IMG/VR virus record: IMGVR_UViG_3300036846_001291
Coordinates: 1-39,343 of that record
Source of the DNA: a virus
Strand: one strand, 5' to 3'
Length of the DNA stretch: 39,343 nucleotides
Shown here: positions 23,495-30,662 of the stretch, in pieces
Layout of the letters: each line of letters opens with the position of its first letter
Numbering within the stretch: position 1 is the first letter of the stretch
The notes under the pieces: model-generated
Seen by the model: the letters and a program-made list of their open reading frames with translations, nothing else
The model's database searches: none
Told to the model about the DNA's origin: nothing
Translations under genes and position numbers: made by a program

Positions 23495-24159
23495 GCGGCC
23501 ACCTCGCTCCACTCTTCTCCACGGCGCGTGGTGATGATCCGTTGCGCCTCGACCAGCGTCGTGAACGTGCGCCAGTCGCTCGGATCGGCGTACGCGTGCA
23601 CACTGAACCGGCCGTCGCGTTTGAGCGCGATCGCGGCGCGGCGCACCACGAGGCCGTGCCCGGCGAAGAACGCGTCGAGCGCCGGGTCGTGGCCCTCGTC
23701 GGCCCACTCGCGCGCGAGCCCGTGATAGGCGGCGGTTTGGAGGTCCTTCGCCACGTCCTCGGGGCGACCCGTCGCGAAGTCGAGGAGCGCGCCGTGCCCG
23801 TCGAGCACGCCGAGGCAGTCGATCGTGCCCGCCACTTGGTGGCGGCGTGAGGCGACGCGGTATTCGTTGAAGCGCGGCACGAACCGCCGCTCCTCGGTGA
23901 AGGCGATCCAGGCGCGCAGGTACCCGGCGTAGTCGGGGAACGCGGCGCAGAACCGATCCACGTCGAGGTCGCGCTCGTTGAAATAGTGAATCGCTTGGTG
24001 CACGACCGTGCCGCGAACGCGCGCCCGATCCAGTTCCGACGGCGGCACGCGCGACAAGTCGATCAGGCTCGACGCCTTCAAAATACCGGTCACCGAGGGC
24101 ACGCGCACGCCGTCGAGGTCGTAGGTGTGCGCCGCGGGGTCGAAGGCGAGGGCCATCAT
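23491..24159 (-). CDS. RecB/Cas4-like PD-(D/E)XK exonuclease, catalytic Lys apparently lost
   Basis: This protein of 221-222 residues has the RecB-nuclease pattern: GTIDCLGVLDGHGALLDFATG, then DLQTAAYHGL as the helical motif. In active enzymes the second motif is D-x-K-T-G; here it reads D-F-A-T-G, with Ala at the Lys position. The upstream RecT-like gene makes a RecE/RecT-style recombination pair likely. Possible outcomes are altered chemistry, a structural partner, or loss of function. Confidence 0.85.
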   Translation of the reverse strand: MMALAFDPAAHTYDLDGVRVPSVTGILKASSLIDLSRVPPSELDRARVRGTVVHQAIHYFNERDLDVDRFCAAFPDYAGYLRAWIAFTEERRFVPRFNEYRVASRRHQVAGTIDCLGVLDGHGALLDFATGRPEDVAKDLQTAAYHGLAREWADEGHDPALDAFFAGHGLVVRRAAIALKRDGRFSVHAYADPSDWRTFTTLVEAQRIITTRRGEEWSEVAA

Positions 24160-24320
24160 CAGAACCGCATCGCCCCGCGTTCGAGGAGCGCCCGTTGACA
24201 GTCGCCGCACGTCGGTTCGTTCGCGTGCTCGGTGCGATGAATCCAGGCCCCGCACAACGCCCGGACCCACCGCCGCCCCGGTTGATCCCAATCCACCCAA
24301 TGCGTCACAGGAATGAGCAC
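24159..24320 (-). CDS. Tiny cysteine-containing protein (unknown)
   Basis: From a GTG at 24320 this gives 53 residues, with HWVDWDQPGRRWVRALCGAW and then PTCGDCQRALLERG. The three cysteines could hold zinc. It starts 9 bases after the RecT stop and overlaps the exonuclease start by one base, so it belongs to the recombination operon. Confidence 0.65.
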   Translation of the reverse strand: MLIPVTHWVDWDQPGRRWVRALCGAWIHRTEHANEPTCGDCQRALLERGAMRF

Positions 24321-24329
24321 GGCGGGCCC

Positions 24330-25328
24330 TCAGTCGGCGATCGCGAAGCTGTCGAGGATCAACTCGTCGGCCGCGCCGCGGGTGACCACGAGTCGCACGC
24401 GGTGATCCGTGCCGACGAACTTGGCTAACTCGGTGGTATCTGCGGCCCGTGTGACGATCGCGCGGATCCCCGTGCCCAAGGTCACCACGTCCGTGTCGAG
24501 GAACGGTTCGATCGACACCACGCGCGCCGGTTCGAGCGTCGTGCGCTCGGGCTCGGGGCCCCGCGCCGCCGCCGCGGCGGGGGCCACCGACATCCCGCGG
24601 TCGCCCCCGTCGAGCGATTCGCGCTCGACCCGCGGCGGCGGCGTGTCGGAGATCCGGTGCACCACGGGCGCGTCGACGGTCGCGCGCGCCTCGGGGGGCA
24701 GGTCGTGTAGTTCCTCGGCGGTACGGATCCCCCGGAGCAAGTCAGGGAACGCGTCGCGCGCCGCGAACGACCGCGCGCGCATCCGTAACATGCGATCCGG
24801 GTACGTTTGCCACGGGCCCGCCTTGCCCCACAGGCCCGCTTTCTTCGCTTGGGCGATCGAGAACGTGCGCGTGACGGGGAGCGGTTTCCCCCGTCGGTGA
24901 AACGTGCACACGGCGACCGTGGTGTCGCGATCGAGGTCCGCGGCATCGAGGCCCTCGCGCCGCGTGCCCCCGACCTCGAAGTATTCGTCGTGGTCGGTGT
25001 AGAGCGACGACCCCATCACGAGCGCGAGCAAGCCGTCGCCCCACACGCCCGGTCGCCCGTTGATCACGGCGATCGACTGCAACGCCTGCATGGGCGCGAA
25101 CCCGATTTCGATCCCCATTTGCATGGCGACGAGCACGTCTTCGGGGTGCTTGCGGAATTCCTTGGGCACGAGGTCAGAGTTCGCGAACGCCTGCGCGAGC
25201 CGCCACCCCTCCTCGATCGTGGTCGGCGCGATGCCCATGTGCACGGGCACGCGCTCGACGGCGGCGGCGGGCTTGGCGAGCGCGGTGTCGGGGGGCGTCG
25301 GGGCCGTCGTCGTCGGATCGCTTGCCAT
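24330..25328 (-). CDS. recT: RecT-family single-strand annealing recombinase
   Basis: This 332-residue protein has the RecT core: EDVLVAMQMGIEIGFAPMQA (residues 63-82), QSIAVINGRPGVWGDGLLAL, and LYTDHDEYFEVGG. It anneals complementary single strands during phage recombination, usually with a 5'-3' exonuclease; the partner here is the PD-(D/E)XK gene downstream. The C-terminal ~130 residues are lower complexity. The ATG overlaps the preceding stop by one base. Confidence 0.93.
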   Translation of the reverse strand: MASDPTTTAPTPPDTALAKPAAAVERVPVHMGIAPTTIEEGWRLAQAFANSDLVPKEFRKHPEDVLVAMQMGIEIGFAPMQALQSIAVINGRPGVWGDGLLALVMGSSLYTDHDEYFEVGGTRREGLDAADLDRDTTVAVCTFHRRGKPLPVTRTFSIAQAKKAGLWGKAGPWQTYPDRMLRMRARSFAARDAFPDLLRGIRTAEELHDLPPEARATVDAPVVHRISDTPPPRVERESLDGGDRGMSVAPAAAAARGPEPERTTLEPARVVSIEPFLDTDVVTLGTGIRAIVTRAADTTELAKFVGTDHRVRLVVTRGAADELILDSFAIAD

Positions 25329-25501
25329 CACTCTCCCCCGCGGCGCTTGCCGCTGTCGTAGTGATTCATTTGCAACCACCGCGTCGACACGGACCCGCAA
25401 CAGGCCGTCAACTCGGCGCGGCGGCGTTGCTCGCGGGTGCGGGCCCGCGCCTTCAGGGCGCGCGTCCAGGCGGCGACCACGCGGTGAAGCGCGCCGATCA
25501 T
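25328..25501 (-). CDS. Small basic protein (unknown)
   Basis: This 57-residue protein is Arg/Ala-rich (ALKARARTREQRRRAELTAC) with two adjacent cysteines and a final QMNHYDS segment. The ATG overlaps the previous stop (ATGA). It may bind nucleic acid. Confidence 0.6.
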   Translation of the reverse strand: MIGALHRVVAAWTRALKARARTREQRRRAELTACCGSVSTRWLQMNHYDSGKRRGGE

Positions 25502-25731
25502 CCGTTCCGCCGTCGGCCGTCGGGGTGCGCGGCCCGCCACCGATCGATATCGGAATTGAACCCGCGCGCCCATGCGTCGACCTCGCGTTGATCGAAGCGG
25601 TACCGCCGCCCCACGCGGCACGTCGGCAAGCCGTGATCGCGGATCAAGCGGTAGAGCGCCTGCACCGACGGCAACTTCAGATAGGCGATCGCCTCGGCGG
25701 CGGTGAGATACGGCGAGGCCACGGCCGTCAC
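25498..25731 (-). CDS. Excisionase-family helix-turn-helix protein
   Basis: This 77-residue protein carries the helix-turn-helix domain of the excisionase/MerR type: YLTAAEAIAYLKLPSVQALY, RLIRDHGLPTCRVGRRYRFD and VDAWARG. The GTG start overlaps the upstream stop (GTGA). It may act as Xis or a regulator of the early operon. Confidence 0.85.
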   Translation of the reverse strand: MTAVASPYLTAAEAIAYLKLPSVQALYRLIRDHGLPTCRVGRRYRFDQREVDAWARGFNSDIDRWRAAHPDGRRRNG

Positions 25732-26027
25732 GGGCGCACCTCGGCGGCGGCGAGCGTGGCGGGGTCGTCGTCGGCCGCGCTCGCGCCGCGGACCCGCCCG
25801 TCCGACGGCATGTGTTCGTCGAGCCACCGTTGCACCGTCGGCCCCCACCACCGATAGCGGCGGTCGGCGGTGTCGATCACGGGGATCGGAAACGTGTCGG
25901 CGTGGACCCGGCGTCGGAGCGTTTCGACTGTAATTCCCATGATCGCCGCCATTTCGCGGGCGGTAATGATGCCGCCGAGGTCGATTTTCTTTGTTATGGT
26001 GACGCGCGTCATCGTGGCTTCGCTCAC
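25728..26027 (-). CDS. Helix-turn-helix regulator at the head of the leftward operon
   Basis: This 99-residue protein has an AlpA/excisionase-like helix-turn-helix: GGIITAREMAAIMGITVETL, then RRRVHADTFPIPVI and WWGPTVQRWLDE. It is the first gene of the leftward operon, directly opposite the repressor, the usual site of a Cro-like switch protein. The Asp/Ala-rich tail is probably disordered. Confidence 0.8.
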   Translation of the reverse strand: MSEATMTRVTITKKIDLGGIITAREMAAIMGITVETLRRRVHADTFPIPVIDTADRRYRWWGPTVQRWLDEHMPSDGRVRGASAADDDPATLAAAEVRP

Positions 26028-26250
26028 TGAAAGAACGGATCCTCACGCCGTATTTCGGCAGTGTCAATTGGGAAACCGACGCGAACAGTAAATAGGGCAA
26101 ACGAACAACCACTTTTGGTAGTCACCGAAACGCGTCGCATCGCGTCGAACATCTGCGAACGTCTGCGTTTTTCTGTTTCTCGTTGTGCGTCGTGTCGTGG
26201 TATACATGGCCGCGAACCGGCGACAACAGAAGAGGACGGGGGCGTTACAC
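26028..26250. promoter_or_regulatory. Divergent switch region between the early operon and the repressor
   Basis: A perfect TTGACA on the - strand (26068-26063) has GAGGAT 17 bases downstream (26045-26040), a plausible early promoter with a weak -10. On the + strand, TATACA at 26201-26206 could be the repressor -10. Between them are 10-bp tandem units CGAACATCTG/CGAACGTCTG (26145-26164) and a GCGTCG pair (26131-26145). These are candidate repressor sites. The region is locally AT-richer. Confidence 0.55.
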
Positions 26251-26703
26251 GTGGGCCGACCGAAGAACATGCGGGTACCGAAATTCGGCGCGCAGTTGAC
26301 GCGCCTGCGGGGGATCCGCTCGCGCCCCGAGGTGTGCCGCGCGCTCGAAGCGTACGGCGTGCGCCTGAGCCCGACGACGTTGCTCTACTACGAGCGCGGC
26401 AAGATCGGCGCGCCCGACCCCGTCGTGTTGTGGGCGCTCGGGCGCGTCTACCAACAGGAGTCGCTCGACGAAATGTTCACGGCGCTCGCCCTCGAACGCA
26501 CCGGGCGCGATCGGCGCAATCCCCCGGCCGACCTCAAGGCCCCGCGGTTCACGGCGATCCAGGTGCGGGTGGCCGAATGGTTCGCCTCGTTCGACCCCGG
26601 CCTGCAACAGGCGATCATCGCGTTGTTCGAGGCGGTCGCGCTTGGCGAACAAGCCGCGGCGCGGCGGCGACGATCGCCTCCCTCCAAATCCAAGGTTGCG
26701 TGA
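26251..26703 (+). CDS. Cro/C1-type helix-turn-helix repressor
   Basis: This protein, 150 residues from the GTG at 26251, has an XRE-like helix-turn-helix near the start (FGAQLTRLRGIRSRPEVCRA, SPTTLLYYERGKIGAPDPVV) and a helical C-terminus. It faces the leftward early operon and lies at the head of the lysogeny block, as expected for the prophage repressor. An ATG at 26206 would give 165 residues; the GTG is preferred because TATACA at 26201-26206 could be its promoter. Confidence 0.8.
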   Translation: MGRPKNMRVPKFGAQLTRLRGIRSRPEVCRALEAYGVRLSPTTLLYYERGKIGAPDPVVLWALGRVYQQESLDEMFTALALERTGRDRRNPPADLKAPRFTAIQVRVAEWFASFDPGLQQAIIALFEAVALGEQAAARRRRSPPSKSKVA

Positions 26704-26942
26704 TGGCACCCAAAGATCGACGACGGCCGATCGGTACCTTGCTCCCCGCGGTTGAGGGGGGGCTTCGACAACTGCGGCGCGCCTTGCGCTCGCATCAGTT
26801 CAGGCTTGACACGACGGTCGAGCCCGAGCGGCGACGGCCGGTGGCGTGCGCGTGCGACCAGGGCGCACAAGAACAAAAAAATCCGCGCGCGGGGGGGGGG
26901 GGGGGCAACATGCGTGCCAACAAAGCACCGCGGAAAGCCTGA
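26703..26942 (+). CDS. Small protein interrupted by a G-tract (unknown)
   Basis: This 79-codon frame starts at an ATG overlapping the repressor stop (TGATG). Residues 1-~60 (MAPKDRRRPIGTLLPAVEGG, RQLRRALRSHQFRLDTTVEP) look like a basic small protein. Near its end it runs through a seven-A stretch and 15 consecutive G (26891-26905), so the exact reading frame after residue ~63 depends on tract length. Confidence 0.5.
   Translation: MAPKDRRRPIGTLLPAVEGGLRQLRRALRSHQFRLDTTVEPERRRPVACACDQGAQEQKNPRAGGGGGNMRANKAPRKA
26891..26905. repeat. 15-base G homopolymer
   Basis: Fifteen consecutive G occur immediately after GCGCGC in the 3' part of the gene following the repressor. A tract of this length is prone to slippage in replication and to miscounting in sequencing. 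Confidence 0.9.
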
Positions 26943-26948
26943 ATCTAA

Positions 26949-27452
26949 ATGGACCTCTCCCCTCGCATCCTCGGCGCGCACGTGGCGAAGGCGCTCGGCG
27001 AGCGAGCCGCCGCGCCCGTGTTGCGGCTCGGCTCGGATAGCTTCGATCGCCGCGACCTCGCCGCGGTAGCGTGTTTCAACTTCATCGCCGCCGCGAACCT
27101 CTCCCGCGCGCTCGCGACCATTCGGCCTCCCGTCAAAAATACCCGCGACGTGTTCGAGCGCGTGCCCCCGTCGGCGCTCGCCGTGCCGGGCGTCGGCGCG
27201 ATCGCGCTCGCGGTCCTCGGGGCCGCGTTCGAGCAGAAACATCTCGGCGGGGATCACCCCCTCGAAGCGTGGATCACCACGCATCGCGCCGCCGGGCCCC
27301 GTCGCGAGTTCGTGACGTTCGACACCCTTAAACACCGCACCGCTGACCGCGAACCCGCGGATCGGCGGGCGCGCCGCCACGCTCGCCGGAATGAGGCGCA
27401 CGGCCTGCGCGTGGCGCGGTTCACGAAGCGCCAGAAGGTCAAGACGGCATGA
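26949..27452 (+). CDS. Lysogeny-block protein (unknown)
   Basis: This 167-residue protein is helical at the N-terminus (DLAAVACFNFIAAANLSRAL), then has PPSALAVPGVGAIALAVLGA and FVTFDTLKHRTADRE, and ends in a basic Arg/Lys-rich tail. It sits between the repressor region and the small-gene run. No family of known function is recognised. Confidence 0.6.
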   Translation: MDLSPRILGAHVAKALGERAAAPVLRLGSDSFDRRDLAAVACFNFIAAANLSRALATIRPPVKNTRDVFERVPPSALAVPGVGAIALAVLGAAFEQKHLGGDHPLEAWITTHRAAGPRREFVTFDTLKHRTADREPADRRARRHARRNEAHGLRVARFTKRQKVKTA

Positions 27453-27874
27453 GCACGCACCCGAAACACGCGACAAACGGGAACGGGCACGGATCCACGA
27501 AGAAACTCGAACGGCTGCTCGCGTACCACGAGCACAACGCCGACGCCCTTCGTACGGCGTTGGCGCTCCTGCGCGGCGAGGCCGTCGAGCACCGCGCGAA
27601 GCGCGCGCCTGACGTGCTCGCGGCGGCGGTGGCGCTCGACGCGGCACGGCGCACGGCCCATCCTCGTCGTGACGGCAAAACGCAGATCCGCGCGCGGCGC
27701 ACCCGCACGGCGGCGTTGCTCGCGCAGTTCGATCTGCACACGCCCCGCCGATCCGATCAACTCCCCGCGAGCCCGGCGAACCGCGGGATCGGGGGGCTCG
27801 TCCGCACCGGCCTGCTGAAACGCACGAGGGACGGATACGTGCGCACCGCCAAGCCGTTCGCGGTCGGCGAGTGA
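27449..27874 (+). CDS. Unknown protein with possible winged-helix end
   Basis: This 141-residue protein has an N-terminal polar segment, a helical middle (KKLERLLAYHEHNADALRTA) and a C-terminal LVRTGLLKRTRDGYVRTAKP, which resembles the wing of a winged-helix DNA binder. The ATG overlaps the preceding stop. Confidence 0.55.
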   Translation: MSTHPKHATNGNGHGSTKKLERLLAYHEHNADALRTALALLRGEAVEHRAKRAPDVLAAAVALDAARRTAHPRRDGKTQIRARRTRTAALLAQFDLHTPRRSDQLPASPANRGIGGLVRTGLLKRTRDGYVRTAKPFAVGE

Positions 27875-28059
27875 AAATCGACGAACTCTACCAGACGATG
27901 AGCACCCGGTCGTTGGGCGACCTGCTCGCGGCGTTCCTCGCCGACCGGGCTAACATATCCGACGCCGCCGCGCGCGCGTTCGTCGACGGGCGCGTGCGCC
28001 TGCTTCGGGATGAACTGCAACGCCGCGAGGCCGCGAACGAAGGCGACCCCGACCCGTGA
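27871..28059 (+). CDS. Small acidic helical protein (unknown)
   Basis: This 62-residue protein starts at a GTG overlapping the previous stop and is mostly helix (LLAAFLADRANISDAAARAF) with an acidic end. No family is recognised. Confidence 0.55.
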   Translation: MKIDELYQTMSTRSLGDLLAAFLADRANISDAAARAFVDGRVRLLRDELQRREAANEGDPDP

Positions 28060-28068
28060 GGCCCGACC

Positions 28069-28344
28069 ATGAAAGACGAACATCTGCTCCGCGAGATGTC
28101 GACGGTGCGCCTGCAACAGGTGCGCGACGCGTTGATCCAGGCGTGCGCGGCCTCCACCGACGACGGCGCGTGGCGGCGGATCTACGGCCACCGCTTGCGC
28201 GCCGTCGAGGCCACCCTGCGCGCGCGGCACGTCCTCGATCCGGGCGAGCGCCGCTGTGGCGGCGACCGGCGGCGGCGCGCGCGGCGGGGCGCGATGCCGT
28301 CGGTCATCGCCCTTGACAACCTCGACAAGGTAACAACCCCATGA
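28069..28344 (+). CDS. Small basic protein (unknown)
   Basis: This 91-residue helical protein has an Arg-rich middle (GERRCGGDRRRRARRG) and a hydrophobic end. It overlaps the next start by 4 bases (ATGA). Confidence 0.5.
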   Translation: MKDEHLLREMSTVRLQQVRDALIQACAASTDDGAWRRIYGHRLRAVEATLRARHVLDPGERRCGGDRRRRARRGAMPSVIALDNLDKVTTP

Positions 28345-28571
28345 CCCAAATGGGCGGCGACGACGGCCCGGTGATCTTCGTGTACGGCGAGTGTTTCGCG
28401 TGTCACCGCCTCTTCATGTTTAGCCCGTCGCGGGTGCCGTCGATTTCGATCACGGGCACGCCTGAGCCGATCTGCCGCGGGTGCGTCGATCGGGTGAACC
28501 CGCGGCGGATCGCGAACGGGTTGCCGCCGATCGTGCCGTTGCCCGGCGCGTACGAGCCCGAGCCGATATGA
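28341..28571 (+). CDS. Zinc-finger protein of actinophage-like type
   Basis: This 76-residue protein has two CxxC pairs (GECFACHRLFMF and ICRGCVDRVNPRR) followed by ANGLPPIVPLPGAYEPEPI. That layout is shared by small zinc-finger proteins found in many actinobacteriophages. Its function is not known; it likely binds nucleic acid or a protein partner. Confidence 0.75.
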   Translation: MTQMGGDDGPVIFVYGECFACHRLFMFSPSRVPSISITGTPEPICRGCVDRVNPRRIANGLPPIVPLPGAYEPEPI

Positions 28572-29134
28572 GCCGAAAAACCGATCGCCGTCGCACGGCA
28601 ACACTCGCGGCGCTCTATGCCCGAATCCCGCGGATCGTGTGTCGGGGGTTCTGCGCCGTGGCGTGCGGGCCGATCCCGCTTTCGACGTTCGAGGCCGAGC
28701 AGGTGCGCCGCGCCGATCCAGGGCGACGCCTGCCCATGATCCGCAAGGACGCGTCCTGCGTGTACTTGAACGCGGCGAAGCGGTGCGACGTGTACGCCGC
28801 GCGCCCGTTGATCTGTCGCGCGTGGGGCGTGATCAAACGGTTGTCGTGTATGTGGGGGTGCGTGCCCGATCGGTGGTTGTCTGATCGCGAGTTCCTCGAC
28901 CTTGCGCAAGCGATCGAGCGGCTCGGCGGCGCGACCGTCGTCACCGCGCCCAACGGCCTGCTGCCCGGCTCGTCGTTTCTGGAGTTGGGTGCGTCGCGCT
29001 TTCCCGACGAGGTCGCCGAGGCCCTCGCCGAACAGGCCCGCGCCTTGCGCGCGATCTGCGGCGGATTCGTCGTTGGCGTCGTGCCGTCGGCCGAGCCCGG
29101 CATGATCGACGCCGATCGCGAGCCCACTGAATGA
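28568..29134 (+). CDS. YkgJ-like cysteine-cluster protein
   Basis: This 188-residue protein has the YkgJ/zinc-iron-chelating pattern: Cys25/29/33, then CVYLNAAKRCDVYAARPLIC (Cys64, 73, 83) followed by RAWG, with more cysteines at 94 and 98. Such proteins bind a metal cluster; their cellular role is poorly defined. In this phage the gene is in the lysogeny block among small zinc proteins. The ATG overlaps the previous stop. Confidence 0.8.
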   Translation: MSRKTDRRRTATLAALYARIPRIVCRGFCAVACGPIPLSTFEAEQVRRADPGRRLPMIRKDASCVYLNAAKRCDVYAARPLICRAWGVIKRLSCMWGCVPDRWLSDREFLDLAQAIERLGGATVVTAPNGLLPGSSFLELGASRFPDEVAEALAEQARALRAICGGFVVGVVPSAEPGMIDADREPTE

Positions 29135-29409
29135 GCCCCGACGACCTCGACGCGTTCGTCGTCGCGACGATCCTGCGCCTCGGCGATCACCTCGAAGTGG
29201 CGGGGATCGATCGCACCTCGCGCGAGGCGACGACGTTCCTCTTCGAGTTCGCCGCGTCCTTGCTCGTCGAGTTGTTCGTCAACTTGCCCACCCGCGGCCC
29301 CGTCACCCTCGCGGCCCGGCTCGCGGCCTTCGACGGGTTCGCGGCTGACGTGCGCGCCGCGGTCGCCGAGGCCATCGCCGCCGCCGAGCCCACGCGCCGC
29401 CCCATGTAA
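29131..29409 (+). CDS. Small helical protein (unknown)
   Basis: This 92-residue protein is rich in Ala and hydrophobic helices (TTFLFEFAASLLVELFVNL; GFAADVRAAVAEAIAAAEP). The ATG overlaps the previous stop (ATGA). No family is recognised. Confidence 0.6.
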   Translation: MSPDDLDAFVVATILRLGDHLEVAGIDRTSREATTFLFEFAASLLVELFVNLPTRGPVTLAARLAAFDGFAADVRAAVAEAIAAAEPTRRPM

Positions 29410-29542
29410 CCCACGCAATCCAGGGCCCGGCCGCATGGCGAATCCGCCTTATTTCGCGCCTATTTCGTGGTTCTTCGAGCGAAACCAAGGGGATTCGACT
29501 TCCATGTGGTTTTGAGCGACAATTGGGGTGGAGGTTCGTGTA
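29410..29542. promoter_or_regulatory. Intergenic gap, possible promoter
   Basis: This 133-base gap is locally AT-richer. TTCGAC and GACAAT stand 18 bases apart near 29496-29525, a weak -35/-10 candidate. The next gene has a perfect GGAGG site just before its ATG. No hairpin is seen. Confidence 0.35.
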
Positions 29543-30295
29543 ATGAGCAAGAGAGAGAGAACGCCCGCCCTCGTCGTCGAGCAGATCGCCTATCACCGGA
29601 ACGGGATGTGCGGAGCGCCGTTTCACGCCGTCACCTTCACGCACCGCGTCCCCGGCGAGGCCGAGGATCGGCCGATGATCGCCGTCGTGTTCCAGGCCCA
29701 CGGCCACGTCGCGGTGTTCGACCGCGCGCGGCTCGGCCTCGGGTTCGTCGAGTTCGGGGGGATTGACGACGATCGCAACTCGTGGCGCGGGGATCGGTTC
29801 GAGACCGACCTGCGCCGCGCAATCGCCGCGCACGAGGCGCGCGAGCAGGCCGAGGCCGACCTCGCCGAGTTGCACCGCCGCGCCCTCGCCGACGAGCCCT
29901 GCCCCGCCGACGCTTGCGAGGCGTCGCCCGCCCCCGCCCGCGCCGCCACGCTCGACGGGCTCGCCTACGCCGAACGCACCGCAGCCGATTGGGCCAAGCT
30001 CCCGATCGTGGCCTGCGCCTGCGGTCAGAAGTTCTATCAGGAACGCGCCGATCAAACCGACTGCCGCGACTGTGAAAGCACCGCCGACGAAAACGCGCGC
30101 CTGGAGCGCCGCGAACTCGAAATCGTGAAGAACGTGCGCACCGGGGAGCGCGAGGATCGCCACGGGCGCGTGCGCACCGTGACGATCACCACGTGGGATA
30201 TCGTTCACGCGGACGCGTGCCGCCTCGTGAGCGAGCACGACACGAAGGGCGAGGCGGTCGCGGCCCTCGCGAAGCTGCAAGGGGGGGCACAGTGA
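29543..30295 (+). CDS. Unknown protein with zinc ribbon
   Basis: This 250-residue protein begins with a beta-rich region (VVEQIAYHRNGMCGAPFHAV, AVVFQAHGHVAVFDRARLG), has a helical middle, and a zinc-ribbon-like segment CACGQKFYQERADQTDCRDC near residue 170, before a final alpha/beta part (WDIVHADACRLVSEHDTKG). The ATG at 29543 has a perfect GGAGG; a GTG at 29528 is an alternative. Confidence 0.65.
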   Translation: MSKRERTPALVVEQIAYHRNGMCGAPFHAVTFTHRVPGEAEDRPMIAVVFQAHGHVAVFDRARLGLGFVEFGGIDDDRNSWRGDRFETDLRRAIAAHEAREQAEADLAELHRRALADEPCPADACEASPAPARAATLDGLAYAERTAADWAKLPIVACACGQKFYQERADQTDCRDCESTADENARLERRELEIVKNVRTGEREDRHGRVRTVTITTWDIVHADACRLVSEHDTKGEAVAALAKLQGGAQ

Positions 30296-30513
30296 AGCGG
30301 GGCTACTCGCGCGACTTCCCCGTGCTCCGCGGCGAGGGGAAACGCTTCACGCTCACCGACATTCCGGCCGGGTTCTGGACGCGCGTTCGGGCAAAGGCCC
30401 GCGCCGAGCGCGTGTCCATGCGCGCGTTGATCCTCGGCTTGCTCAAAACGTGGATCGACGAGCCCGCGGCGCTCACCGCCGATGAGCAGGCGCGCCGAGG
30501 GGGTGCGCAATGA
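30292..30513 (+). CDS. Ribbon-helix-helix DNA-binding protein
   Basis: This 73-residue protein starts at a GTG overlapping the previous stop. It has a strand (KRFTLTDIPAGFWTRVRAKA) and helices (RVSMRALILGLLKTWIDE), the CopG/Arc pattern. It may regulate the integration region. Confidence 0.65.
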   Translation: MKRGYSRDFPVLRGEGKRFTLTDIPAGFWTRVRAKARAERVSMRALILGLLKTWIDEPAALTADEQARRGGAQ

Positions 30514-30662
30514 CCCCGGCCGTGTCGCCCCTGCGGATCGTGTTGATGGTCGGGGGCCTGCTTGCGCTGATCCCGTTGACGATCCTGTTCGGGATCTTCG
30601 GATTCCTCGCCGCGTTGTTCTTCGTGGCGCTCGCCGCGCTCGCAAAGTCGGGGGGTGCGTGA
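30510..30662 (+). CDS. Tiny two-segment membrane protein
   Basis: This 50-residue protein is almost wholly hydrophobic (VLMVGGLLALIPLTILFGIF, then GFLAALFFVALAALA) with a short polar end. It overlaps the gene before by 4 bases and the integrase start by one base (TGATG). It could be a small membrane toxin-like or lysogeny factor; no family is recognised. Confidence 0.7.
   Translation: MTPAVSPLRIVLMVGGLLALIPLTILFGIFGFLAALFFVALAALAKSGGA

Noticed and set aside
26061-26942. Long + strand open frame across the repressor region
   Set aside because: It is out of frame with the repressor and low-complexity; only the end after 26703 overlaps a plausible small gene.
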